Source of the DNA: Kangiella sp. HZ709
GTDB taxonomy: Bacteria; Pseudomonadota; Gammaproteobacteria; Enterobacterales; Kangiellaceae
Length of the DNA: 64,000 nucleotides
Assembly: GCF_009674675.1 (NCBI RefSeq)
Contig: NZ_WKJC01000001.1
Span: 372,001 to 436,000, forward strand
Reading direction: 5' to 3'
The notes under the pieces are model-generated. The model did not search any database and was not told where the DNA came from. It was given only the letters and a program-made list of their open reading frames with translations. Every line of letters begins with the position of its first letter. Within the stretch, counting starts at the first letter, position 1. Below, in pieces: positions 18,479-27,198 of this stretch. Position numbers and translations under genes: made by a program.

Positions 18479-19853
18479 GAACTCTAAAACGGGTTTGGTA
18501 TTGTTAATCAGCTTTTCAATCTTAAGCTGCGCAAATTTATCAACCAAAGATGATGTTAAGTCGACCATTAATTCGAGCTTGCCTGACATCCCTGACAATT
18601 GGCACTCTTTGAAAATTGATGGTGAGTTTGAAAATGATTTTATTGATCAATTTAACGATCCAATTTTAGAAAATTTAGTTAATGAAGCATTAAGCAGTAA
18701 CAACGATTTATTATCTGCTGCTGCCAATGTCGAACGCTCAAAAGCACTAGCTGAACAAGCGGGCGCATCGCTGAAGCCAATGGTTAATTTAGCTTTTGGC
18801 GGAACTCGCTCAGGAGGTGTTGAATCAAACACCCCTAAGCAAACCTCCTTAAATGCTAATCTACAAGTTCAATGGGAATTAGATTTATGGGGCAGAGTAC
18901 GCTCAGGAGCGAAAACAGCCTATGCCAGTTATCAAGCAGTAGAAGCCGATTATCAATATGCTAAGCACTCCATTGCAGCGAACGTTGCAAAAGCCTACTT
19001 TTCGACTTTAGAAGCTGCTAAGCAAGAAACTTTGCTACTCAGTACATTAGCAAACCTGAATAAAACCTCTCAGATTGTTAACCTTCAATATAAAAATGGC
19101 TTAGCGTCTTCACAAGATGTATCTTTAGTAAAGACAGACTTAGCGAATATTCAAGAGCAATTAGAAACTCTAAAAGCTTCAAAAAGACAAGGCCTAAGAG
19201 CTTTGGAAATTTTAGTGGGCCGGTATCCATCAGCAGAAATCGATATCGCCAATAAGTTGCCGGTTATTCCACCTTTTCCAAACTCAGGAATACCTTCCGA
19301 ACTCTTAGAAAGGCGCCCTGATATTGTTGCTGTTGAGCGAAGAGTGGCTGCAGCTTTTTACGCACTTGATCAAGCAAAGGCAGCTCAATTGCCGACGATA
19401 TCCCTAACAAGCGGAGTAGGGGGAACTTCCAGTGAGTTATCCAATGTTTTAAAGCCGGAAAATTTGGCTTGGCAGTTAGCCAGTAATCTATTAGCTCCCT
19501 TGTTTGATGGTGGATTACGTGAATCACAAGTCAATGCTGCAAATGCTGATCAAAAAGCTGCGATAGCGGCTTATACACAAACAGTACTGACAGCATTTTC
19601 AGAAGTAGAAAACAGCTTAGATTCAGGAATCAGTTTACAAAATCGTTTAATGCTATTGGAAGAAGCAAAAAAAGAATCTAACAACGCCTTGAGAGTTGCT
19701 GAATTAAATTATAATGAAGGTGAAATTGCACTATTAGATGTTCTTACAATACAGCAAAGAGTCACTGCCGCTGAAAGTTCTTTGGTTTCTGTTTACCGCA
19801 GCCTACTTGAACAAAGAATTAATATCTTTCTTGCTTTGGGAGGCGAGTGGTAA
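18471..19853 (+). CDS. RND outer-membrane factor, NodT/OprM-type lipoprotein
   Basis: 460 residues with a lipobox ending in ILSC. Two repeated outer-membrane efflux protein domains follow: NEALSSNNDLLSAAANVERS, WELDLWGRVRSG, then LERRPDIVAVERRVAAA and LLAPLFDGG in the second half. These motifs are standard for the NodT/OprM subgroup of TolC-like channels. The start codon overlaps the end of the pump gene (8 bp), implying translational coupling. It completes the tripartite pump. Confidence 0.95.
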   Translation: MLKNSKTGLVLLISFSILSCANLSTKDDVKSTINSSLPDIPDNWHSLKIDGEFENDFIDQFNDPILENLVNEALSSNNDLLSAAANVERSKALAEQAGASLKPMVNLAFGGTRSGGVESNTPKQTSLNANLQVQWELDLWGRVRSGAKTAYASYQAVEADYQYAKHSIAANVAKAYFSTLEAAKQETLLLSTLANLNKTSQIVNLQYKNGLASSQDVSLVKTDLANIQEQLETLKASKRQGLRALEILVGRYPSAEIDIANKLPVIPPFPNSGIPSELLERRPDIVAVERRVAAAFYALDQAKAAQLPTISLTSGVGGTSSELSNVLKPENLAWQLASNLLAPLFDGGLRESQVNAANADQKAAIAAYTQTVLTAFSEVENSLDSGISLQNRLMLLEEAKKESNNALRVAELNYNEGEIALLDVLTIQQRVTAAESSLVSVYRSLLEQRINIFLALGGEW

Positions 19854-19868
19854 AAAAGTGAGAATTAA

Positions 19869-20312
19869 ATGTTTACACAAATAATGCTAGGGACCACTGT
19901 TATCCTAGTAACTCTTATTATACAAGTCGTATTTATTGCAATTGCAATCGAGTTACTAACTAAAAAGGGTGCTTGGTTTGTAAAACCACCCTTGTTCACA
20001 AAGAACATTATTGGGTTAGTTATTGTGGTGCTTTGGCTGATTGTTGGGATCAGCTTAAGTGCTTGGTCATGGGCTGGCATCTTTCTTTATACAGAAGCTT
20101 TTGATTCGCTTGAGCTAGCACTATATTTTTCAGTAGTGACATTCACGACACTCGGTTATGGCGAAATAACTCTTGGTCCTGAGTTTCGACTATTAGGTAG
20201 TTTCTCCGCTGTGAATGGCTTAATTATTTTCGGATTGAATACTGCGTTTTTGGTTGAGTTTTCAAGTCGGCTTCGTATAAGCCAAGAAAAAGCATCAAGC
20301 AGAACTGGTTAA
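19869..20312 (+). CDS. Two-TM potassium-channel-like protein
   Basis: 147 residues. Hydrophobic segments at about 5-25 and 40-65, a pore helix with the selectivity signature TFTTLGYGE (about residues 93-101), and a final helix through FGLNTAFLVEF fit a small ion channel (Ion_trans_2). TLGYGE matches the K+ filter T-x-GYG. No cytoplasmic RCK or cyclic-nucleotide domain is attached. It lies only 15 bp after the efflux operon and 14 bp before gltS, so it may be cotranscribed with them. Confidence 0.85.
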   Translation: MFTQIMLGTTVILVTLIIQVVFIAIAIELLTKKGAWFVKPPLFTKNIIGLVIVVLWLIVGISLSAWSWAGIFLYTEAFDSLELALYFSVVTFTTLGYGEITLGPEFRLLGSFSAVNGLIIFGLNTAFLVEFSSRLRISQEKASSRTG

Positions 20313-20326
20313 TGAGGACCTGATAA

Positions 20327-21526
20327 GTGACTACTTTTTTAGCAGATAACTTCATAACTTTCACTCTAAGTATAATAGTGTTTTTCATTGGGTTATACAT
20401 CAATAAAAAAATACCTTTATTACGAAAATTTAATATTCCCGAACCTGTAACTGGCGGTTTGATTGCATCATTAATTTCACTTTTTTTGTATCTATCAATA
20501 GATTTTGAAATCAGCTTTCAATTAGGTGTACGCGATATCTTGTTGGTGTATTTTTTTACTGGGATCGGTCTTAACGCAAAACTGTCGGATTTAATAAAAG
20601 GTGGCAAACCATTATTGATAATGCTGGGCTTAACTATTTCGTATATTATTATCCAAAACGTTGTAGGTATTAGTGGTGCTATGATTAGCGGGGTACCTTC
20701 GCAAGTCGGCGTACTCGCTGGCTCTGCTTCGTTAATTGGCGGCCATGGCACTACAATCGCTTGGGCTCCTGAGGTTGCCTCTATGGGCGTAGATAATGCT
20801 CTTGAAATAGGAGTGGCTAGTGCAACACTTGGTTTGATACTTGCCAGCCTTATAGGCGGACCTGTAGCTCATATTCTGATTAAGCGATATAGGCTTTCTG
20901 GCACTAGTGGAGATTCTTTAATCATCGGAATTTCTTTTAAAGAAGAAAAAACAGAAACTATTGACCACGTAAATTTAATGTCCGTTTTCTTAGCTCTGCA
21001 CATAACTATAATAATAGGCTGGTTTGGAAATCTTATTGCTACAGAGTTAGGACTAAAATTACCTTTATTTGTTACCTGCTTACTCACGGGCATTATACTG
21101 TCAAATTTAATTCCATCCGTGCTACCTAAGTTAAAGTGGCCAGCAAGAACAAAAGGACTTGCTATCATCTCTGACTTTTCATTGAATCTATTTTTAACCA
21201 TGTCACTGATGAGCATGCAGCTGTGGACAATCACTAATTTAGCAGGATCATTATTGTTAATTCTGCTAATGCAAACACTAGCTGCCATACTTTTCATACT
21301 ATTTATTTTGTTTCCATTGATGGGGCGTAACTATCAAGCAGCCGTTCTTAGTGCTGGCTTTGGAGGTTTTGCCCTAGGCGCAACACCAACTGCTATTGCT
21401 AATATGACGGCTGTAACCAAATCTTATGGGGCTGCTCCTTTAGCTTTTATAATTCTACCTCTAGTAGCGGCTTTTTTTGTTGATATTATTAACTCGTTTG
21501 TAATCGGCTATGCGCTCACTTTTTAA
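20327..21526 (+). CDS. gltS: Sodium/glutamate symporter
   Basis: 399 residues from a GTG start. About ten hydrophobic helices with GltS features are visible: NIPEPVTGGLIASL near residue 36, GLNAKLSDLIKGGKP near 80, GHGTTIAWAP near 140, and the second inverted half with AGFGGFALGATPTAIANM near 345. GltS imports glutamate with Na+ across the inner membrane. The 3' end overlaps the next reading frame by 17 bp, so the downstream lipoprotein genes probably belong to the same transcript. Confidence 0.92.
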   Translation: MTTFLADNFITFTLSIIVFFIGLYINKKIPLLRKFNIPEPVTGGLIASLISLFLYLSIDFEISFQLGVRDILLVYFFTGIGLNAKLSDLIKGGKPLLIMLGLTISYIIIQNVVGISGAMISGVPSQVGVLAGSASLIGGHGTTIAWAPEVASMGVDNALEIGVASATLGLILASLIGGPVAHILIKRYRLSGTSGDSLIIGISFKEEKTETIDHVNLMSVFLALHITIIIGWFGNLIATELGLKLPLFVTCLLTGIILSNLIPSVLPKLKWPARTKGLAIISDFSLNLFLTMSLMSMQLWTITNLAGSLLLILLMQTLAAILFILFILFPLMGRNYQAAVLSAGFGGFALGATPTAIANMTAVTKSYGAAPLAFIILPLVAAFFVDIINSFVIGYALTF

Positions 21527-21917
21527 AACGAAGACTATGCTAATGATGACTACTCTTATAGTCATTATTGGATGTCAAAATGCAACTTTAACTCACAAAC
21601 ACAATGACAGATTTATAAATGAATTAGTGATTTTTAATAACACAAATTACTATCTAGAAAATATTGTTCTCATAAATATAGATACAGGCACGAATGTTTC
21701 TTGTAGTTCAATTCTTCCACGTTCTCAATGTTCAGTCGGATTCTCTAAATTACCCATAACCACTCACAGAGCGGTAATACAATGGCTCGACCCTACTGGA
21801 ACCTACCAAAAGGATGTAATAGCAAGTAATTTAGACTCTATACCAAATATGACTGTGTCTAAAATAGTGATTGAAATTGAAGATTTGGGAATCATAAAGG
21901 CCTATTACGAACAATGA
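21510..21917 (+). CDS. Small lipoprotein of unknown function
   Basis: 135 residues. The N-terminus MRSLFKTKTMLMMTTLIV leads to a lipobox ending IIGC. The mature part has no motif I recognise; a Cys pair (VSCSSILPRSQCSVG) and beta-rich text suggest a small extracytoplasmic domain. It starts inside the last codons of gltS (17-bp overlap) and overlaps the following PLD gene by 4 bp (ATGA). It therefore looks like part of a tight lipoprotein-PLD-patatin unit and may be an accessory of those enzymes; that is inference. Confidence 0.65.
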   Translation: MRSLFKTKTMLMMTTLIVIIGCQNATLTHKHNDRFINELVIFNNTNYYLENIVLINIDTGTNVSCSSILPRSQCSVGFSKLPITTHRAVIQWLDPTGTYQKDVIASNLDSIPNMTVSKIVIEIEDLGIIKAYYEQ

Positions 21918-23443
21918 GGAGCCAAAAGCTTTTCCTTTTAGCTTTTCTGTTAATTAGCGGATGCGTTGCATTGCCGCCGCATACTAACGAGCTTGTATTG
22001 TATGCCTACCCAGAGACCTCTACTACATTACTTGGAAGATCTGCTAGTGATTTCTATAGTAGAAATAAGATCGATCGTTCTCAAAGCGGATTATCCTTAA
22101 TACAAAATGCTGCAGACGCCTATATTGCAAGAATCACCTTAGTCCGACTCGCTGAGAAATCACTTGATCTCCAATATTACTTATATCATGACGATCAAAC
22201 CGGTAGTTTTTTATTTAATGAATTATGGAAAGCTGCAGAAAGAGGAGTCAGAATTAGATTGCTGCTTGATGATATGGATGTACATAGAAATGATTCAAAC
22301 TTAGCCTTATTAGCGCAACATCCCAATATTAACATCAAAACCTTCAATCCCTTTGACCGCAAATACTTTAAGGGGATTCAATATGTGACCAAGTTCGGCA
22401 AAGTAACTCGCAGGATGCATAATAAATTATTTATCGCTGATAACCAGTTTGCCATACTAGGTGGAAGAAATATTGGGGATGAATATTTTGGTGCTGACAG
22501 TGATAAGGCCTTCGTAGATTTAGATGTAGCCATAATTGGTAATAAAGTAAAAGAGGCCTCTTATGCTTATGATTTATATTGGAATCATCAGCTTTCATAC
22601 ACTCCAGAAGAATTAAATATTCGGACTCCCCAGTTAAATATCATTGAAACCGGCGAACAATTAAATTCATATGCAAAAAGCATTAAATCAAGTAACTTTG
22701 AAGAAGCCTTAAGCAAAAGCACACTTCCAATTAAAATCGCCTCCAACAATATTTCTTTTGTCATAGCTGAAACTGAAGTTCTTTATGATCATCCAGATAA
22801 AATTATAAAAGAAAATAGTCAAAATAAGCTTCTAACAAAACTAATTCCTTACCTCAGTAATATACAAAAAGAACTGATTTTGATAACCCCATACTTTATA
22901 CCAGGCGAAGAGGGCGTTGATTTTTTAAAAACTTTAGCTTTAAGAGGGATAACGGTCAAAATACTAACCAATTCTTATGCTTCAACTGATGTTCCGCTAG
23001 TTCACGCGGCCTATACTAATTACAGGAAAACTCTTGTTGAATCTGGAGTTGAAATTTATGAGCTGGCTATTGCTAATGACATTAGCAAAAAACAACATTT
23101 AAAATCAGGCCGCTCTAATAGCAGCTTACATGCGAAGTACTTTTCGGTTGATGAAAAAAATATCTTCATTGGCTCATTTAACTTCGATCCTCGTTCGGCA
23201 AATCAAAACACCGAGATAGGCATTATGATCAAATCTGAAGTAGTCACGAAAAAAATGCTAAGAAGTTTTAATCAACTAATAGAAAAAAATTCATTCAAAC
23301 TTAAAATTATTAATGGTGATTTGAATTGGTCTAAGCTTATAAAAGGTAAGGAAGTTTTATTTGATACAGAACCAAACACCACAGTAATTGATAGACTCTA
23401 TATAAAGCTCATGTCCAAACTACCTATTGAATCTCAACTATAG
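21914..23443 (+). CDS. Phospholipase D family lipoprotein (cardiolipin synthase-like)
   Basis: 509 residues with signal and lipobox (LLISGC). Two HKD motifs are present: MHNKLFIADNQFAILGGRN near residue 170 and LHAKYFSVDEKNIFIGSFN near residue 400. LDLQYYLYHDDQTG and LLLDDMD in the first half are typical of cardiolipin synthase-like PLDs. The enzyme would act on phospholipids by transphosphatidylation or hydrolysis. As a lipoprotein it should work in the periplasm or at the outer membrane rather than in the inner membrane like ClsA. Start overlaps the previous gene by 4 bp; 12 bp separate it from the patatin gene. Confidence 0.88.
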   Translation: MRSQKLFLLAFLLISGCVALPPHTNELVLYAYPETSTTLLGRSASDFYSRNKIDRSQSGLSLIQNAADAYIARITLVRLAEKSLDLQYYLYHDDQTGSFLFNELWKAAERGVRIRLLLDDMDVHRNDSNLALLAQHPNINIKTFNPFDRKYFKGIQYVTKFGKVTRRMHNKLFIADNQFAILGGRNIGDEYFGADSDKAFVDLDVAIIGNKVKEASYAYDLYWNHQLSYTPEELNIRTPQLNIIETGEQLNSYAKSIKSSNFEEALSKSTLPIKIASNNISFVIAETEVLYDHPDKIIKENSQNKLLTKLIPYLSNIQKELILITPYFIPGEEGVDFLKTLALRGITVKILTNSYASTDVPLVHAAYTNYRKTLVESGVEIYELAIANDISKKQHLKSGRSNSSLHAKYFSVDEKNIFIGSFNFDPRSANQNTEIGIMIKSEVVTKKMLRSFNQLIEKNSFKLKIINGDLNWSKLIKGKEVLFDTEPNTTVIDRLYIKLMSKLPIESQL

Positions 23444-23455
23444 CGCAAGGAAACT

Positions 23456-24793
23456 TTGATGAAGAAGAAAGCTATAAGCCTTATGTTTCTCTATTGTATT
23501 TTTTATTTACTGCAGAGTTGTGCTTCTTATGGGGTTATTAGCAATAAGCCCATAACTGTAGAACCCAAGAAAAGTTATTCTATGCACAAAAATATTAACC
23601 TCCAAAAAGACAGAGATTTAGGTGTTTTTTTAGCATTCTCAGGCGGGGGTTCAAGAGCATCAGCATTGGCTTATGGTGTTCTTAAAGCCTTGAAAGATAC
23701 AGAAATAGGTGGGAACAACCTTTTGGAGCAGGTTGATAGCATTAGTAGCGTTTCTGGAGGGAGCTTTACAGCAGCTTATTACGGATTATATGGAGATAAA
23801 ATATTTTCAGATTACAAAGATCAATTTTTGAGTAGGGATATAGCAGGGGAGCTATTTACAGGTTTATTTAATCCGCTTTTATGGTTTTCGTCACAGGGAA
23901 GAACTGAAATGGCAGTAAGGCACTATGAGAAAGATATATTTAGAGGAGCTACTTTTAACGACTTGCACAATAATAAAAATCGACCAATGATTTTTATTAA
24001 CGCCACTGATTTGGTTTCAGGCTCAAGATTTACGTTTACTCAAGAATACTTTGATCTTTTATGCTCCGATTTAAATAGCTTCCCGATAGCAAAAGCAGTG
24101 ACTGCTTCATCAGCAGTCCCAGTAGTATTCAATCCGGTTGTATTAAAAAACTATGATGGCTGTGAAAATAGTACTTCAGACTGGCTGCAATCAAGAGTTA
24201 TTAATGAGTCTGACGATCTTCTCATAAAGCGAAGTATAAAAGGGCTTAAGTCGTACAGTAATAAAAAAGAGAAACCGTATGTTCATCTTGTTGATGGTGG
24301 CATTACCGATAATTTAGGATTACAAATAATTTACGAATCAATCGGAATTGTTGGCGGCATCAGCAACTATTACAAATACTATCAAACTAAGCCACTGGAT
24401 CGCTTCCTTATCATTTCGGTAAATGCTTCTGCAGAAAGTAATAGTGATATCAGTAAATCAAATAAGATTCCATCACTAAACTCTACTGTCAACGCTGTCA
24501 CAGACACTCAAATTCACCGTACAAACGAGTACACTTTAGAATTATTGAAAAACAGTTTTAGAAAGTGGGGAGGGGAATTATCACCAAATAAGGATACTCA
24601 ACCTCAAGTTTTCTTCGTGGAAATCAGCTTTGAATCTATCAAAGAAAATAAACTTAGACTTTTCTTTAATGAAATACCCACAACATTTTATCTTAGTGAT
24701 GAGCAGATCGAGCTATTAACGAATGCGGGTTACGATTTGTTAATAAATAACCCAGTCTTTCAAAGTTTTTTAGCTTCTTATCTAGATCAGTAA
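23456..24793 (+). CDS. Patatin-like phospholipase, lipoprotein
   Basis: 445 residues with a lipobox (LLQSC). Features of the patatin fold are in order: oxyanion Gly-rich loop SGGGSRASALAYG (about 60-72), nucleophile elbow SVSGGS (about 101-106, G-x-S-x-G), and catalytic Asp in VDGGITDNLGLQ (about 280-291). It should be a serine lipase or phospholipase of periplasmic or outer-membrane location. An AAGG ribosome site lies just before the ATG. It is the last gene of a chain beginning at the K+ channel or RND operon and is followed by a 402-bp non-coding gap. Confidence 0.9.
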   Translation: MMKKKAISLMFLYCIFYLLQSCASYGVISNKPITVEPKKSYSMHKNINLQKDRDLGVFLAFSGGGSRASALAYGVLKALKDTEIGGNNLLEQVDSISSVSGGSFTAAYYGLYGDKIFSDYKDQFLSRDIAGELFTGLFNPLLWFSSQGRTEMAVRHYEKDIFRGATFNDLHNNKNRPMIFINATDLVSGSRFTFTQEYFDLLCSDLNSFPIAKAVTASSAVPVVFNPVVLKNYDGCENSTSDWLQSRVINESDDLLIKRSIKGLKSYSNKKEKPYVHLVDGGITDNLGLQIIYESIGIVGGISNYYKYYQTKPLDRFLIISVNASAESNSDISKSNKIPSLNSTVNAVTDTQIHRTNEYTLELLKNSFRKWGGELSPNKDTQPQVFFVEISFESIKENKLRLFFNEIPTTFYLSDEQIELLTNAGYDLLINNPVFQSFLASYLDQ

Positions 24794-25195
24794 ATAAATC
24801 ACTTAGAACTCTACTAGGCCATAGCTGGTCATGAGACTCCCTTTATTTCTATAGAAACTTCAGCATGACTAACTTTCGGTTGCCGACTTTAATACTTTAG
24901 TTGGAGTTTTAATACTTTAGTTGTGAGAATTACAATACTTAGGTTGTACATCCAAGTTGGACGCCAAACTTAAGGTTAATGGACTTGTATGAGCTAAGCC
25001 ATTGACTCTATGATTTTTTATAGATAAAAACCAAGTAATAAATTAAAATTTTACGTAAAACTCGTATTTCAAGTAACTCTTTAAATTTTGTGTCCGAATT
25101 TGGTAAATACTGATTAAACTTCTATTAAATTGAGGCTTCCTTGCTTGAAAACACTAAATAGCACTAACCATCCGATTATTTATTTCTAAAATATA
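24794..25195. other. 402-bp gap with short direct repeats
   Basis: No gene is visible. The stretch separates the patatin gene from the convergent LysR gene. TTTAATACTTTAGTTG occurs at 24888-24903 and 24908-24923, and a degenerate third copy (ACAATACTTAGGTTG) lies at 24932-24946. A TTGGACGCCAAACTT motif at about 24957-24971 resembles sequences beside the two recombinase loci. No obvious terminator hairpin was found. Confidence 0.5.
24888..24946 (+). repeat. Tandem short direct repeats (16 nt, about 20-23 nt spacing)
   Basis: Two exact copies of TTTAATACTTTAGTTG start 20 nt apart, and an imperfect third copy starts about 23 nt further on. The near two-turn phasing could suit a DNA-binding protein on one face of the helix. 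There are too few units and no palindromy, so it is not a CRISPR. Confidence 0.6.
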
Positions 25196-26098
25196 TCAAT
25201 AAACATCCCAATAATGAGGGGTTCCAAAGCATTGAGTTAAAAAGTCGATGAGAGCTCTAACTTTAGAAGGCAAGTACCTGTTTGCTGGGTAAATCGCGTA
25301 GCCATGCATTGTTGGGATTTTATACTCAGAAAATAAAGGAACTAATGACTTGTTCTTTATTTCTTTCCACAATATGAATGTTGGAAGGATTACAAATCCA
25401 TGGCCAGCTTTAGCAAGTGAGGTTAAAAACTCACCACTATTTGAACTTGTATAACTATTTAATAGGACTGTCCTAACACCGGACTTATGGTTAAAAGTTA
25501 TTTGTTCGGAGGGCCTATTGTCATATTTAAGATATTTTAATTTAGATAATTGCTTAATATCATTTAATGGACCTACTTCATTTATATAATCTGGACTAGC
25601 ACAAATGCAATGTTCGATGTTGACCAGCTTACGTGCTTGCAATGTAGAGTCGCTCAAATTACCAATTCTGAAAGCTAAATCGTAGCCTTGCTCAACCATA
25701 TCAACTTGATATTCGCAGAAATTTGTTTCTAACTGAATTCTAGGGTGGGCTTTTAAGAAAGCATTAAAAAAAGGTAAAAGGTGATTAATTCCAAATGATA
25801 AGGGAAGAGCCACTTTTAGCTTTCCCTCTAAAGTTTTGTTGGAGGAGGTTATGTCTTGATTTAGCTCCTCAATCTCTAATATCAGATCCTTTGCTCTATT
25901 ATAATAATTATTTCCAGCTTCCGTGAGACTAGAGCTTCTGGTAGTTCGGTTTAAAAGCTTAGTGCCAAGGTTCGACTCTAGCTCTGATAAGCGTTTACTC
26001 ACAGCAGACTTTGTCATACTTAATTGTTCAGCTGCCAAGGTGATTGTTCCAGCCTCAACGACTCGAACAAAGATTTTCATAAACTCTAATTGACCCAT
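25196..26098 (-). CDS. LysR family transcriptional regulator
   Basis: 300 residues. The N-terminal winged helix (EFMKIFVRVVEAGTITLAAE, MTKSAVSKRLSELE) and a co-inducer domain with AFRIGNLSDSTLQAR are typical of the CrgA-like LysR group. It is divergent from the GST gene across a 110-bp intergenic region, the usual arrangement for a LysR regulator and its target. The target would be the redox and detoxification cluster downstream on the plus strand. The effector cannot be read from the sequence. Confidence 0.93.
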   Translation of the reverse strand: MGQLEFMKIFVRVVEAGTITLAAEQLSMTKSAVSKRLSELESNLGTKLLNRTTRSSSLTEAGNNYYNRAKDLILEIEELNQDITSSNKTLEGKLKVALPLSFGINHLLPFFNAFLKAHPRIQLETNFCEYQVDMVEQGYDLAFRIGNLSDSTLQARKLVNIEHCICASPDYINEVGPLNDIKQLSKLKYLKYDNRPSEQITFNHKSGVRTVLLNSYTSSNSGEFLTSLAKAGHGFVILPTFILWKEIKNKSLVPLFSEYKIPTMHGYAIYPANRYLPSKVRALIDFLTQCFGTPHYWDVY

Positions 26099-26208
26099 GA
26101 TTGTTTACGATATAGAAACAGAATGTTCAAATAATCAATCTTTTTTTCCATTTAGTCAACAATTATAGTGGTTGGCAAGTTAAATGACGTTGTTTCTAAA
26201 AGGTTTTT

Positions 26209-27174
26209 ATGACTATAACAAGTTGGAAGTCGAGTATTAAAGATGGTGAATATAAAAGAAAGAACTCTCAGTTTAGAAATTGGATTACACCGGATGGCAG
26301 TAAGGACCTAACTGGCGTCGGTGGTTTTAAAGCTGAAAAAGATAGATATCACTTATATGTTTCATTAGCTTGTCCATGGGCCCATAGAACTTTAGTTTTC
26401 AGAAAGTTAAAAAACTTAGAGGACTACATAACAGTAAATGTTGTCCACCCTGTAATGCTTGATAAAGGCTGGACATTTCAACATGACCAAGATTCCTCTG
26501 AGTTATTTGGGACAACCGGCGATGAGCTCTATCAATCAAACTATCTCTCTGAAAGATATTTTGAGGCAAATCCTGACTATATGGGCAATATAACAGTACC
26601 TGTACTTTGGGATAAAGAAACTAAGACAATAGTAAATAATGAGTCGTCAGAAATTATTAGAATGTTCAATTCATCTTTTGATGGACTAACAAACAATAGT
26701 GATGATTACTATCCAGAGCCAAAAAGAGAAGCCATAAATGAGATTAATGATTTTGTCTATAACAATATAAACAATGGAGTATATAAAACCGGGTTTGCAA
26801 CGACACAAAATGCTTATACACGAAATGTTACGACATTATTTGCAGCATTAGATAAAGTTGAAGAATTATTATCTAGTTCGAAATATTTAGTTGGTGATCA
26901 AATCACAGAAGCGGATTGGCGTTTATGGACCACGCTAATTAGATTTGATTATGTTTATCATACTCACTTCAAATGTAATATCAGATTGTTGCAAAGTTAT
27001 AAGAATATTTATGAGTACATGGTTAGTTTGTACCAAATCCCAGGAATAGCTGAAACCATAAATATTCCCCATATCAAAACTCATTATTACGCAAGTCATT
27101 TATCAATAAATCCATTTGGGATTGTTCCTTTGGGCCATGACCAAGATTGGTCTATCAAAAATAATCGTAAATAA
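26209..27174 (+). CDS. Glutathionyl-hydroquinone reductase-like GST (YqjG/ECM4 family)
   Basis: 321 residues. The catalytic cysteine sits in LACPWAHRTLVFRKL (about residue 52), the CPWAHR signature of Xi-class GSTs. Pro of the cis-Pro loop (NITVPVLWD), the ESSEIIRMFN motif and a C-terminal helical domain with DWRLWTTLIRFD follow. Family enzymes reduce glutathionyl-hydroquinones using glutathione in the cytoplasm. First gene of a plus-strand cluster opposite a LysR regulator, supporting a role in quinone or electrophile detoxification. Confidence 0.9.
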   Translation: MTITSWKSSIKDGEYKRKNSQFRNWITPDGSKDLTGVGGFKAEKDRYHLYVSLACPWAHRTLVFRKLKNLEDYITVNVVHPVMLDKGWTFQHDQDSSELFGTTGDELYQSNYLSERYFEANPDYMGNITVPVLWDKETKTIVNNESSEIIRMFNSSFDGLTNNSDDYYPEPKREAINEINDFVYNNINNGVYKTGFATTQNAYTRNVTTLFAALDKVEELLSSSKYLVGDQITEADWRLWTTLIRFDYVYHTHFKCNIRLLQSYKNIYEYMVSLYQIPGIAETINIPHIKTHYYASHLSINPFGIVPLGHDQDWSIKNNRK

Positions 27175-27198
27175 CATATAACACGTTAGGAGAGTTCA

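Noticed and set aside
24888-24946. Direct repeats considered as a mini CRISPR
   Set aside because: Units are only 16 nt with 4-8 nt between them, there are no unique spacers of 30 nt, and no cas genes are in the window.
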